Origin: M3007 sp046329435
Lineage (GTDB): Bacteria > Bacteroidota > Bacteroidia > Chitinophagales > Saprospiraceae
NCBI GenBank assembly: GCA_046329435.1
Contig: JAXLUR010000005.1
Coordinates: forward strand, 1 to 64,000
DNA length: 64,000 nucleotides
Reading direction: 5' to 3'
The translations under genes and the position numbers were made by a program. Below are positions 50,972-61,500 of the stretch, one piece after another. Under the pieces are notes generated by a model, which saw only the letters and a program-made list of their open reading frames with translations, made no database searches and had not been told where the DNA came from. Numbering within the stretch: the first letter of the stretch is position 1; every line of letters begins with the position of its first letter.

Positions 50972-51011
50972 TTTCAATTATTTAAATTGATTAATTAAGC
51001 CAGGGTTCCAA

Positions 51012-54000
51012 TCAGAACGTGATGTTGATGTTGATACCGTAGCGTTTGGCGGTTGGCGACTGGAGGCCCGAGTAGTTGGTGCCGATATAGTTGTCGAGAT
51101 CGATGTCTTTTTTCTCGGCGAAATAGAGCAGGTTGCGACCCACGAGCGACACGGAGGCTTTTTGCACCATTCGGCTGCCTTCAAACCAGTGTTGCGGCAT
51201 ATTCCAGGTGAAGGATACCTCGCGGAGTTTGGTGAAGGTTTTGGAGATCAGGTTACCTTCTGCCGAGTTGTAGTAGCGGCTGATGTAGTCCTGGGTCCAG
51301 GTTTTGGTTTTGTTGGGCGCAAATTCCAGTTCGTCGTAGTTGGTGATCTCGCCGGTCAGCGGGTCGTATTCGATGGCTACGCCATTGGATACGACCATGC
51401 CTTCGCCGAGCCAGTGGCCGTCGTCGTTGGCCTTGAGCGGCTCAGGGTTTTCACCGGCGTCGAGGGCGCGGAAGTACTCTTTTTGCACGAGCCAGTCCTG
51501 ATAACGGGCTTCTCCCATAGCGCCTTCTGTGGTTGCGATATGACGACCGCCGCGGAAGGTTTGCTGCTGGATGTAGTCGCGCATGACGCCGCCAACACGG
51601 CCGTCGAACTGGAAGCCCAGGCTGAAGTTTTTCCAGCTGACCGTGTTTTGCACGCTCCATACCCAGTCGGGGTTGGAGTAGCCGAGTTTTTGAGCGACAG
51701 GATTGTAAATCGGGCGGCCGCCGGCATCGTTGATCAGCTGGCCATCGGGCGTATGAAAGAACCCGCGGTCGTAATAGCCGTCCACGCGGTCGCCTTCCTG
51801 GTAAAAGCCGTAGATACGGTCGAGCCCTTCGGGCAGTTCGAGGAAAGTTTCACGCCAGGTGCTCCAGTTGGCGCTGATATCCCACGACCATCCGCCTGCC
51901 TTGCGGAACGGTGAACCGCTGAGGGTTACTTCCCAGCCTTTGTTCTGCGTTTTTACGGCATTGATCAATTGCGAACTGTAACCGGAAGCCTCCGAAATCG
52001 GTTTGGCAAAAATGCGCGGACCGTCGATGTAGGTAAAATAAGCTACGTCGAGGCTGATTCGGTTGTGAAGCAGCCGCGCCTCCAGGCCAGCCTCGTAGTT
52101 GGTGCGGCTGAACGGCGACAGGTTCTCGTTGGTAATGGTATTGGTGTAATAGGAACCGGGCTGGCCGTCGTACACGATGGGCGAATTGTACACCGAGGCG
52201 TTTTCATACGAAGGGCCTTCATACGAAGAATAGTATTGTGAGCCGTAACCGAGCGGGTAGGCAGCGCCCGGGGTCGGGCCGATGTAACTGCTCGTCAGGC
52301 CGCCTTTTACGTTGGCATACGAACCGCGGAATTTCAGGTAGTCGAGCGGCCCCATGCCCACCAGTTCGGTCGGAATGACGCTAAAGCCCACCGAGGGATA
52401 AAAGAAGGTGTTGTTTTTCTTCGGCAGGGTGGAAAGGTGATCGACGCGGCCGGTATGCGACAAGGTGATAAAGTTGCGGTAACCCAGGTCAATGGAGTAA
52501 AAACCGGATTGCACCACCATCTGGGAGTTGAAGTTGGTGGCATACAAAGGGTTGGCAGTGTTGGTAAAAGTGTACAGGCCGGGTACGTTGAGGTAATCGG
52601 TCGTCGTGTAGTTGCTCGAATAGCGGAACGAACGGATAGCGCCGCCGCCGATGGCGTTCAGATTGAAATCGCCGGCAATTTTGGTATCGTACTGAAGATA
52701 GGCGTCTGTATTGTTGTCAAAAAGGGTCCGTTTGTCTTCCCGATAGTCGCCGCGCGCTTCTTCGCGGCCATACACGGTGGCAGAGTAGGGGAATTTTTCG
52801 CTGCGAAAGAGGTCGTAGGTGGTAATGGCGGTCCGTACTTTAAAATTCAGGTCCCTGCTGATCTTCCAGCTGAGGGCCGTTTGTCCGTAGATGTCGGTTT
52901 TGTAATGACCGCGCAGCCATTCGTAAGCCAGAAACCAGGGATTGTTGTAGCGCTGGTATTCGGCATAAATCTGCTGAACGCCTTCTTTGCCGGGTTGCCA
53001 GTAGTCGCGCAGTTGATCCACATCCCAGTCGGCTCCACCCCAGATGATGATATTGTAAATCATGGAATTAGGCCCGTATTGTACGTCGGGGAAATTCTCC
53101 GTGAACTGGCGGTTGTAGTTGATATTAGCCTCCAGTTTTACCTTGTCGTTGAATTTCAATCCGCCATACACATTGAAATTCAGGATGTTGAGGTTGGTAT
53201 TGGGCACCATGCCCTGCTGATAGCCATAGGTGGTGGAATACCGCATGTCCAGTTTGTCCGAACTGGTACTGACGGCGATGTTGTTGGTGCTCAGGAAACC
53301 CGGCCGCAGGAAGCGTTCGAGGTTGTCTTTACCCCGGGCTACCCAGGGTGTCGGGATGCGGTCGTTGAGATCGGGCGTTGATGCGTCGAGCGGGCTGTCG
53401 TACTGCGTAATGAGCTGACCTTCAAAGCGCGGCCCCCAGATATCATAGTCGCCGTCGTTGGCGCCGCCGCCGCGGCCATCGACGAAGTAATAGCGCCCGT
53501 GGTCGCCCGGGCCGTATTCGTTTTGTACCTTGGGAATGGCGTTGAACCCGCTTTCGATCATCTGGCTGCTGTTGAACTCAATACTCACCCCACGGCGGTC
53601 GCGGGTGCCTTTTTTCGTTGTGATCATGATGACGCCGTTTTGCGAACGCACCCCGTACAAGGCTGCTGCCGCCGGCCCTTTGAGTACCTGATACGACTCA
53701 ATATCGTCGGGACTGATGTTCCAGGTGTCCGAGTTGATCGGAACGCCGTCAACAACGAAGATCGGCGCGCCGGCCCCGCGAAGATTGAGGCTCGGAGCGC
53801 CCAGCAATTCGGGCGAACCGCCTACCGTGAGGCCGGCTACTTTTCCGGTTAGGCCATTGACCGGGTTGGGTTCCCGCGCTTTGATCAGGTCCACCCCTTT
53901 TACTTCCTGGGTGGCATAGCCCAGACGATCCTTTTCCTTGTTGATGCCCAGGGCGGTCACTACCACCGTTTCGAGCTGATTGTCGGGGCTGAGTTCAATC

Positions 54001-54287
54001 GTAATTTCTTTTTCGGCGCCGATAAGCACAGATTTTGTGGCAAAACCCACATAACTGGCGACCAGGGTTTCGCCTGCGTTTGCGTTGAGGCTGAAATTGC
54101 CTGCGGCATCCGTAATCGCTCCGCGATTGGTACCTTGTACCACCACCGTGGCTCCGGGCAAGGCCTCCCGGGTATCACTGGCCACAACATGACCGCTAAG
54201 CTGCTGAGCTTGGGCGGCATTCATGGCCAAAATTGTCAGAACAAGGGCACAGCATGCACCCTTGAAGGTGAGGAAAAAAGCCTTCAT
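51012..54287 (-). CDS. SusC/RagA-like TonB-linked outer membrane transporter
   Basis: A 1091-residue TonB-dependent receptor. Order: signal peptide (about 1-27), carboxypeptidase-regulatory-like domain (LSGHVVASDTREALPGATVV), a region with ETVVVTALGI (the TonB-box-like SusC motif), the plug with NLRGAGAPIFVVDGVPIN and DIESYQVLKGPAAAALYGVR, and a 22-strand barrel ending in INITF. It imports SusD-captured ligand through the outer membrane. The 5' leader is about 120 nt with two hairpins (see 54341-54445). Together with susD it forms the transport part of the phosphorus-themed island. Confidence 0.96.
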   Translation of the reverse strand: MKAFFLTFKGACCALVLTILAMNAAQAQQLSGHVVASDTREALPGATVVVQGTNRGAITDAAGNFSLNANAGETLVASYVGFATKSVLIGAEKEITIELSPDNQLETVVVTALGINKEKDRLGYATQEVKGVDLIKAREPNPVNGLTGKVAGLTVGGSPELLGAPSLNLRGAGAPIFVVDGVPINSDTWNISPDDIESYQVLKGPAAAALYGVRSQNGVIMITTKKGTRDRRGVSIEFNSSQMIESGFNAIPKVQNEYGPGDHGRYYFVDGRGGGANDGDYDIWGPRFEGQLITQYDSPLDASTPDLNDRIPTPWVARGKDNLERFLRPGFLSTNNIAVSTSSDKLDMRYSTTYGYQQGMVPNTNLNILNFNVYGGLKFNDKVKLEANINYNRQFTENFPDVQYGPNSMIYNIIIWGGADWDVDQLRDYWQPGKEGVQQIYAEYQRYNNPWFLAYEWLRGHYKTDIYGQTALSWKISRDLNFKVRTAITTYDLFRSEKFPYSATVYGREEARGDYREDKRTLFDNNTDAYLQYDTKIAGDFNLNAIGGGAIRSFRYSSNYTTTDYLNVPGLYTFTNTANPLYATNFNSQMVVQSGFYSIDLGYRNFITLSHTGRVDHLSTLPKKNNTFFYPSVGFSVIPTELVGMGPLDYLKFRGSYANVKGGLTSSYIGPTPGAAYPLGYGSQYYSSYEGPSYENASVYNSPIVYDGQPGSYYTNTITNENLSPFSRTNYEAGLEARLLHNRISLDVAYFTYIDGPRIFAKPISEASGYSSQLINAVKTQNKGWEVTLSGSPFRKAGGWSWDISANWSTWRETFLELPEGLDRIYGFYQEGDRVDGYYDRGFFHTPDGQLINDAGGRPIYNPVAQKLGYSNPDWVWSVQNTVSWKNFSLGFQFDGRVGGVMRDYIQQQTFRGGRHIATTEGAMGEARYQDWLVQKEYFRALDAGENPEPLKANDDGHWLGEGMVVSNGVAIEYDPLTGEITNYDELEFAPNKTKTWTQDYISRYYNSAEGNLISKTFTKLREVSFTWNMPQHWFEGSRMVQKASVSLVGRNLLYFAEKKDIDLDNYIGTNYSGLQSPTAKRYGININITF

Positions 54288-54340
54288 AACAATGGGAAAT
54301 GTTTAGTGTCAGAAAGAAGTAAACGGCGTGCGGAATACTG

Positions 54341-54445
54341 CTGCAGCCCTTGCCCGAAGGGCGGGCTGCATGGTTCAACAGGCAGGCGAAACGTTCCGCG
54401 ATATCGGCGACAAAATTAGGGCAGCCTCCCGCAGAAGGCTGCCCT
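54341..54445 (-). promoter_or_regulatory. Promoter box and structured leader of susC
   Basis: On the minus strand TAATTTTG (54418-54411) is a perfect TAnnTTTG box. Directly upstream lies a perfect 10-bp hairpin AGGGCAGCCT/AGGCTGCCCT (54418-54427, 54436-54445). It shares a base with the -7 box and may terminate the upstream gene's transcript. In the leader GCAGCCC/GGGCTGC (about 54343-54370) encloses a CCCTTCGGG tetraloop-like stem, a possible regulatory structure. Confidence 0.6.
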
Positions 54446-54545
54446 GACTATTTTAATTTTGTTTTAAGTTATTGATAGACAGACTTTTGTGTAAATTTTA
54501 TGTAAAGGCTGTGTTACCTGAAGGAAACTTCCTGCGCTCCGCTCT

Positions 54546-56969
54546 TTAATCGTCGCCGTCCTCTTCCCGATCATACACCAGAAACGCCCCCCTGCGCGGC
54601 GGCGGCATGGTCGAATGCTCGCCTTTCAGCGCTTTCCAGAGCAATTCGTTGAACAGCCGGTCTGGCGCCCGGTCTTCCGCCGACATGTCGAACGCATCAA
54701 ACTGCCGTTGCAAATCGTTGACCGCCGCATTCCGGTCGTCGAGATTGATCGAGGGCGCAATGGCCCGGTATGGCCTCAGGTCGGCCTGCGCCGAAAAACA
54801 ACGCCACATCGGCGTGGCGGCCGCGTCGTGCTGGCTCATGGGCGGTATGCCGAGGATCAATTCCATGGTGCGCAACATCGAATTGGTTGAATAAAGGGTG
54901 TGATCGACAAAATGCCGACGGGTGTAGGGGCTTACGACAAAGGCGATCGAACGGTGCGCATCCACATGGTCGGCGCCGTTCTGGGCGTCGTCTTCCAGTA
55001 CAAAAACCGCCGATTGGGCCCAGACCGGGCTGTGCGACAGGTGCTCGATGAACAACCCGAGGGCGTAATCGTTATCGGCCACCATCGCGTACGGGGTGTT
55101 TTTCCCCTTGCGCAAGCCTTCGGTGTGGTCATTGATGAGGCGCAGGGTGCTGAGCCTGGGCAGCGCGCCTGCGGTGACCAGCGAATCGAAATCGCGTTTC
55201 CACTGGCTGACCCGGGCAGTGTCTTTCACATCGGTGTCCCAGGAGGTGTAATAAGGACAAAAATGGCCTTCTACGGCCGGAATATTGGCTTTGTAATCGT
55301 CGGCAAACTCGCCGTAGGTGCGGTAACTGATACCCGCCCTTTGGCAATGGTCCCAGATAAAACCGCCGCGGGGCCAGGCGGTTCGGTTTTGCCCTTCGTA
55401 CACATAATCGCCTCCGCGGCCGCCGTAGCTGATGACCCATGTTTTTTCCGTAAAATCGTTGGCGTAAGCCGCGGTACTCCAGTTGTGTCCGTCGGCGCTC
55501 ACTTCGGCTGCCACGTAGAAATTGTCGAGCAACACAAACTCCCTCGACAAGGCGTGCTGGTTGGGCGTATATTTTTCGGGGAAAAGACAAAGGCTCGAAT
55601 CTCCGTTGCCCTCGGGCATATCGCCCAGCACCTGGTCGTAAGTGCGGTTTTCCTTGATGATGTAAAACACGTATTTGATCGGCGACGGCGCCCCTACAAG
55701 GCGCGGAACGGGGTTGCCCTCTTCCCCTTCGGCGAGCAGCTCCTTCGCTTGTGAATATGGCGAATTGCGATGCACCTGAATCGAATAGACGAGCAACTGC
55801 ATTTCATCGGGCCGAGGGATGATGCTCAGGGTGCCTTTCATGAGGCTGCCGATGTACTGTTCTTCCTGAACCTTGTCGGTCTGGCCCTGCTGATAGGTCA
55901 CTTTTCCGATCGGGTTGGGGCCGTTGGGATTGGCAAACGAGGAAAAACCCTTGCCGTTAGCGACAAAAATGGTTTTGCCCAGGCAGCGCACGCAGGTTGG
56001 GTACCAGCCTGTCGGAATAAAACCCTTCGCACGGCTTTCTCCCGGCCGCGATACATCGAACACTGCCAGGCAATTGTTGTCGGCATTGGCGACGTACAGT
56101 GTTTTTTCATCAGCCGACAGGGCAACGCTGTTGGTCGTCGATCCCGTCGGGGCATCGGGATAAAGTGATGCGACGAGCGATTCGATCATTTTTCCCTGTC
56201 GGAGGTCGATTACGCTGACCGAATTGTCATCGGCGCAGGCTACGTACGCAAAACGACCGTTTCGGCTGATAATCAGATCATTAGGGTTGTCGCCGACGGG
56301 TATGCGCGCCTGTTCGCGCTGCGTCAGGGTGTTCCACACGATGAGTTCGTTGCCTCCCCAATGGGTGATGTAAAGCAATTTGCGATCGGGAGAAAGCGCG
56401 CAACTGTACAACTCGCGCCCGAGGGAGTCGCGCTGCAAGACCTTTTTGGTTCGGGTATCGACAACATAGAGGCTGTGGTTTTCCTTGGTCACCACGTATA
56501 AAAGATGGCGGCGATCGTCGAGGCAAAGGCCGGCCGGCGATATTCGGTTGGGCCAGGGCGCGCCGAGACTCAGGGTGTCTTTGAGCAGCAACTGGTCGTG
56601 CACCACGGCATATCGCAGGATATTGTTGCTGTTGCCTCCTGAAACGTAGAGCGTTCGGGAGTCGTCGCTGAACGCCAGTCCCAGCCAGGCTTCTGGGATC
56701 TCGATCGTTTGCAACAATTGGCCTTTCCGGGCATGGATCAATTGCAGCGACTGGGCGCCTTGCCCGTTGTTAGTGGCGGCCAGGTAGCGGCCGTTGGGCG
56801 AGCGCGCGAGGTTGAGCGGAAAATCGCCGAGGGGCAGGGAACGGCCTGCCGGCGTCAGCGACCAACCGTTGGGCAGCAGGATGCCTGCCGCTTCGGGCAT
56901 GGGCCCGGGTATTTGCTGCGCACACAGACCCGTTTTAATTAGAATAAAAAAAATAAATATTTTTTTCAT
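54546..56969 (-). CDS. YncE-type beta-propeller fused to a phosphoesterase (alkaline phosphatase superfamily)
   Basis: An 807-residue secreted protein with the signal peptide MKKIFIFFILIKTGLCAQ. Residues about 50-370 are a YVTN/YncE seven-bladed propeller (FSDDSRTLYVSGGNSNNILR, ALSPDRKLLYITHWGGNELI, FAYVACADDNSVSVIDL). From about 430 it is a phosphoesterase of the phospholipase C/acid phosphatase group, with IKYVFYIIKENRTYDQVLGD (metal Glu-Asn), SADGHNWSTAAYANDFTEKT and FVLEDDAQNGADHVDAHRS (metal Asp/His). It should hydrolyse phosphoester bonds in the periplasm or at the surface. Position between susC and a methyltransferase suggests release of phosphate or a head group from the imported ligand. 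Confidence 0.9.
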   Translation of the reverse strand: MKKIFIFFILIKTGLCAQQIPGPMPEAAGILLPNGWSLTPAGRSLPLGDFPLNLARSPNGRYLAATNNGQGAQSLQLIHARKGQLLQTIEIPEAWLGLAFSDDSRTLYVSGGNSNNILRYAVVHDQLLLKDTLSLGAPWPNRISPAGLCLDDRRHLLYVVTKENHSLYVVDTRTKKVLQRDSLGRELYSCALSPDRKLLYITHWGGNELIVWNTLTQREQARIPVGDNPNDLIISRNGRFAYVACADDNSVSVIDLRQGKMIESLVASLYPDAPTGSTTNSVALSADEKTLYVANADNNCLAVFDVSRPGESRAKGFIPTGWYPTCVRCLGKTIFVANGKGFSSFANPNGPNPIGKVTYQQGQTDKVQEEQYIGSLMKGTLSIIPRPDEMQLLVYSIQVHRNSPYSQAKELLAEGEEGNPVPRLVGAPSPIKYVFYIIKENRTYDQVLGDMPEGNGDSSLCLFPEKYTPNQHALSREFVLLDNFYVAAEVSADGHNWSTAAYANDFTEKTWVISYGGRGGDYVYEGQNRTAWPRGGFIWDHCQRAGISYRTYGEFADDYKANIPAVEGHFCPYYTSWDTDVKDTARVSQWKRDFDSLVTAGALPRLSTLRLINDHTEGLRKGKNTPYAMVADNDYALGLFIEHLSHSPVWAQSAVFVLEDDAQNGADHVDAHRSIAFVVSPYTRRHFVDHTLYSTNSMLRTMELILGIPPMSQHDAAATPMWRCFSAQADLRPYRAIAPSINLDDRNAAVNDLQRQFDAFDMSAEDRAPDRLFNELLWKALKGEHSTMPPPRRGAFLVYDREEDGDD

Positions 56970-56997
56970 AAAAAATCAGTGCGTTACAGGCAAATAA

Positions 56998-57648
56998 TCA
57001 TTTGCCTCCGACAAACAGAAAATACTGCCACAACCCCAGGCCGCCGCTTCTGACGCTAAAATACTGGGTTTCGAAACGCGCTTGCAGCGCAGGCAGCAAA
57101 TGTCCGTCGATACGCACGTGATGGCGATCCATCCACCAGCGCATCAGGCTGCTTTGAGTGTGGTGGAAATCGACTACGGCGACCCTGCCGCCCGTGCGCA
57201 GGTCGCGATAAGCCTGGTCCAGGGCTGCCTCCCAGCCCGGGTTGAACAGCGTCAGCGAATAGGAGAAAAGAATCAGGTCAACCGGCTCCTGCAGCGAAAA
57301 TCCGTCGGAAGGATAGGGCGTTTCGATCAAACGAACCTGTCGGGAATAGCCGGAGCAGGCCCTGGCGGCCCGATCGAGCATATCGGGCGACACATCCACG
57401 CCGATCAGTTGCATACCCGGAAAAAGGCGCGCCAGCGCGGTCAGGTTTTTCCCCGTTCCACAGCCGATTTCCATCAGGGTCAGCCGCGATGTTTGCGGCA
57501 GTTCGAGCCGCCGGACGATCTCCTGCCGGCCATGCAAAAACGCCCAGCGCGTCGCGTCGTAGCCGGGGGCATATCGACGGTACATGCGGCGCATTCGCTC
57601 GATTTGTGCTGCCGCGCCGTTGTCGTGTTGGGTCGGTATCGTTTTCAT
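56998..57648 (-). CDS. Class I SAM methyltransferase, BtaB/phospholipid N-methyltransferase-like
   Basis: A 216-residue methyltransferase. Motif I is LMEIGCGTGKNLTALARLFP; motif II is IGVDVSPDMLDRAARAC; the block DLILFSYSLTLFNPGWEAAL and GGRVAVVDFHHTQSSLMRWW is like that of BtaB and related phosphatidylethanolamine/betaine-lipid N-methyltransferases, as is the opening RRMYRRYAPGYDATRWAFLH. It lies 28 bp upstream of the phosphoesterase gene. BtaA is not in the window, so a betaine-lipid role cannot be claimed; methylation of an aminoethyl head group or an unrelated substrate is also possible. The ATG at 57648 is preferred over one nine codons upstream. Confidence 0.85.
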   Translation of the reverse strand: MKTIPTQHDNGAAAQIERMRRMYRRYAPGYDATRWAFLHGRQEIVRRLELPQTSRLTLMEIGCGTGKNLTALARLFPGMQLIGVDVSPDMLDRAARACSGYSRQVRLIETPYPSDGFSLQEPVDLILFSYSLTLFNPGWEAALDQAYRDLRTGGRVAVVDFHHTQSSLMRWWMDRHHVRIDGHLLPALQARFETQYFSVRSGGLGLWQYFLFVGGK

Positions 57649-57925
57649 AATCGACTGTAAACAAGCTGTTTGCAAGATTTCGGGTCAGATTCGACGATAA
57701 AAACCTTCTGCATCCTGATCGGATGGGCCGCTTGTTTTACGCTTTGTAAAATTAAGCGAAAACAGCGCTGCCGAAACTGGCACAATTTTAAGTTTAGTTG
57801 AATTATGGCAGATCCTGTTCAAATCTGGCCAGGCATGGCTGATTTCGGCGGAAATGCCTCAACTTTGCCCCGCCCTCACAGGTATCAGGGCAGGTATTCA
57901 ATGGTCAACCACTTTCATTTAACGC

Positions 57926-58411
57926 ATGAACTTTTCATTTCCCGACTTCGTCGCCAAGTTTCCGCCGGTAAACATGCCGGTCACCCTGGGAGAAGATACA
58001 CACCATACCTTTAGCACTGAAAATGAGCCGCTTCCGCTGGGCCTGGTTGAACAGTTTATTCTTCCTACCGATGTGTCAGGCGTCCCGGACGACGAGTTTA
58101 CGGAATATGTACCCTGTTTTTCGATAGAGGATACCGACAGTTTTGTCGCCTTGGTGTGGTGGCGGGCCGGGTTGCTGAATTATGAGTACGTGCTGGCCAC
58201 GTTTACGCTGAAAGGCGAGTTGATCGGGCGCCGTGTGGTGGCATTTACGCGGGTGGTGGACGAAAAAGTCCGCCGAGCCGTGGCTACAATCGACGAAGAC
58301 TGGGTGATTTTTATCGCGGAAGGCGAATCGAGCGGCGGCGACGACTTTTTTGACCCCTCCACTTCGGTTACGTATGACCTTGAGATCATGGCCGACGGCG
58401 AAATTGTCTGA
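57926..58411 (+). CDS. Hypothetical acidic protein
   Basis: A 161-residue acidic protein without a signal peptide or membrane helix. It has a beta-rich central part (FVALVWWRAGLLNYEYVLAT, FTLKGELIGRRVVAFTRVVD) that reads like a monitored 'value plus direction' beta sheet of unknown fold, and an acidic Gly/Ser loop (GESSGGDDFFDPSTS) near the end. The start at 57926 is an ATG; the upstream 277 bp has no clear promoter. I do not recognise the family. Confidence 0.75.
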   Translation: MNFSFPDFVAKFPPVNMPVTLGEDTHHTFSTENEPLPLGLVEQFILPTDVSGVPDDEFTEYVPCFSIEDTDSFVALVWWRAGLLNYEYVLATFTLKGELIGRRVVAFTRVVDEKVRRAVATIDEDWVIFIAEGESSGGDDFFDPSTSVTYDLEIMADGEIV

Positions 58412-58486
58412 GCGACGGGCTTCTGACCATTCCTTTTTAAAAAAGACCGTTTACGAACTTTAACGAAACTCCGGCGGGGCTGGCAC

Positions 58487-58494
58487 TAATTTTG
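58487..58494 (+). promoter_or_regulatory. -7 box of the HYR/dockerin gene
   Basis: TAATTTTG matches TAnnTTTG. It lies 45 nt before the ATG at 58540. No clear -33 TTG. Confidence 0.55.
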
Positions 58495-58539
58495 CGCGTG
58501 AATTGCGCCTTTTAATCCGTTAATCCGTCTCCTCTGCCC

Positions 58540-61500
58540 ATGTCCGATTACCTCAGCTGCTGTTTGCAGAAACGTTTGTTTCGCGTCTGGTTAACCGTCG
58601 GGTTGGCCGTTTTTGCGTTGGCCGCCAACGCTCAAAGCTGCGCATTGATCTGCAAATCAAACCTTAATGTCGCGCTGAACGGTGTCGGGCAAGCGCTCAT
58701 CACAGCGCAACTCATTGCTCCTACGGCTCCCACCTTTTGCCCCGGTACGATTTCCATTTCCCTCTTTGACGAAAACAACGAACCCGCGCCCAATCCGCTT
58801 ACCTGCGATTACCTGGGACAAACCATTACCGTGGTGCTCGAACATGCGGCAACCGGCAACACCTGCTCCGGAACCCTCGAAGTGCGCGATTATCTGCCTC
58901 CTCAGCTCAGTTGCTCCAACAAATTTATTTTGTGTACCCAGGACCCCGCCCCTGCACTGATCGGTCAGCCGGCCATGACCGATAACTGCACGCCAGCTTC
59001 GTCGATATCCGCCTCCTACACCGATCAGTTTACCGATCTCCCCTGCAACGCCACAGCCGGGGGGCAGGCCGTTACGGCTCGCATCGACCGCAGCTGGCAG
59101 GCAAGCGACGCAAGCGGCAACAGCAGTACCTGCCTGCAACAGATATGGATCAAAAAAGCCGAACTCCAGGACGTGAGTTTCCCGCCTGATCTCGACGGGT
59201 TTCAGTCTGCGCCGCTGAATTGCGGACAGGATCCCTACGACCTGTCGCTCACCGGCGCACCCAGCATCGAAGGACAGGTCATCGAAGCCGGGAGCAATTG
59301 CGACCTGGCGGCATTCAAGAGCGATCAGGTTATAAATAATTGTGGAACAGGAAGTTATACGGTATTGCGAACCTGGACCGTCAGCGATTTTTGCGGGTCC
59401 GGCTCGATACAGCATATACAGGTCATCAAGGTGCAGGACCTTGTTCCGCCCACGATTACGCCGCCCGACGATTTTACGGTCGGGACGACCGATCTCAATT
59501 GCTCCGGCTGGGTGAGTTTGCCACCCGCAACGGCAAGTGACGACTGTTCCGCCGTGACCGTACAGGCGTCCTGGGCTTATGGCAACGGATTCGGTCCGTT
59601 TCTCGTACCTGACGGCCAGCACGTGGCGACCTACACCGCCACAGACGCTTGCGGCAATACTGCCACGGCTACTGCACGGGTTACCCTGCTCGATGACGAT
59701 CCGCCCCAGGTGATATGCACCGGCGAAGTGCAGGTGGCTATTTCCGCCAGCGGAACCGGCTACGTTTTGCCGGCCACCCTCGATGCGGGCAGTTGGGACA
59801 ACTGCAGCGCGCTGTTGCTTGAAGTGAGCCGTGACGGAGAGGTTTTTACGCCGATAGTGCAGGTGAACTGTGCGGATATTGGCACGCCAATACAGGTTTA
59901 CCTGCGGGCCACAGATGGCGTCGGGCTCGAGAATTTTTGCATCGTGGATGTCACCGTGCGCGACTTTATCAAGCCGACGCTCAATTGTCCGGCCGCTATC
60001 ACCCTCAATTGCACGGATGCCGATCTGTCACCCCAACACACCGGCCAGGCGCAAGCGAGCGATAATTGCACCCTGCAAAATATTGTTTATCAAGATATTG
60101 TAAATTTAAATGCTTGCGGAGCCGGCTCCGTTCAGCGCAGCTGGACCGCTGTCGACGTCGCGGGCAATACGCGTACCTGCGTTCAACAGATCGTCATTCA
60201 AACCCTGAGCACGATTACCGTCGGGTTTCCGCCCAACAAAACGATCGGCAACTGTGCAGCCACCGCCGATCTGCTGCCCGCCTCGACCGGTCAGCCCGCC
60301 ATCGGTGGGCAATCGTGTTCGCCCGTTTCGGTGACGTACACGGATCAGGTTTTTGCAACGCCGCCCGCCCCGGCCTGTTTCAGTATTTTGCGAAGCTGGA
60401 AGGTAATCGACTGGTGTACTTACAACGGCGGCTCAACGGGTATCTGGGAGCATACCCAATTGCTCACCATCGAAGACCACAGCGCGCCCGTGCTTGGCAT
60501 TCCTGCCAATCAAATTGTGGATGCGCCTCAGGGCGCCTGCTCGGCCTGGGTACCCTTGTTGCCGGCAGTGGCAACCGATTGCAGTTCGTCGGTGGTTATT
60601 TCACACAACAGCCCTTATGCCGTCAATGCCGGCAGCGACGCCAGCGGGACCTACCCGGTGGGAACGCACCAGGTCGTCTTTACGGCTACGGATGCCTGCG
60701 GCAACAGTACGCAACAAACACTGACCATCCAGGTGCGCGATCAAATCGCCCCGCTGCTCAATTGCCTGAACAACGTGACGCTGGTGCTTGGCTCCGACGG
60801 AGAGGCGCTCCTGACGCCGAATGGTTTGGTCGCCGCCTTGTCCGACAATTGTACGCCCGCGGCTTCCATTGCCCTGACTGTCAGCCCCGCGGCATTCAAT
60901 TGTACGCAGACCGGTCCGCAGACCGTCCTCGTAACGGCCACGGATGCTGCCGGCAATGTTGCGGCCTGCCAGGCACAGGTGTCGGTGCAGGCGCCTCCGG
61001 GCGTTTGCCCGGGCGTCGACACCTATAGTATAATAGGAACTATCCGGACGGAGCAGCAAATTCCGGTGTCGAATGCGCCAGTCGATCTTCAACAGGGAGT
61101 GGTGCAGCAGCAGGTGTTGTCCGATGATGCGGGGAAGTTTGAATTTGACAATTTACCCGATCAACCATCCGCACTGCGCCCGCATTTCAGCGACGACTGG
61201 ACCAATGGGGTTTCGACCTTCGATCTTGCGCTCATCTCCAAACACATTCTGGGTATCCAGCCGCTCGCGTCGCCTTACAAAATGATTGCCGCCGATGCGA
61301 ATCATTCGAATTCGATCACCACGTTCGACATCGTGTTGTTGCGGAAATTGCTGCTGGGGGTAAGTGATACGCTGGATGGGAATACGTCCTGGCGATTTGT
61401 TGCGGCGGAATATGTTTTCCCCGATGCGAACAATCCCTTTTCGGCGCCCTTTCCCGAAACCATCCATTTGGACAGCCTTTCGGGAATGCCCGATTCGGCG

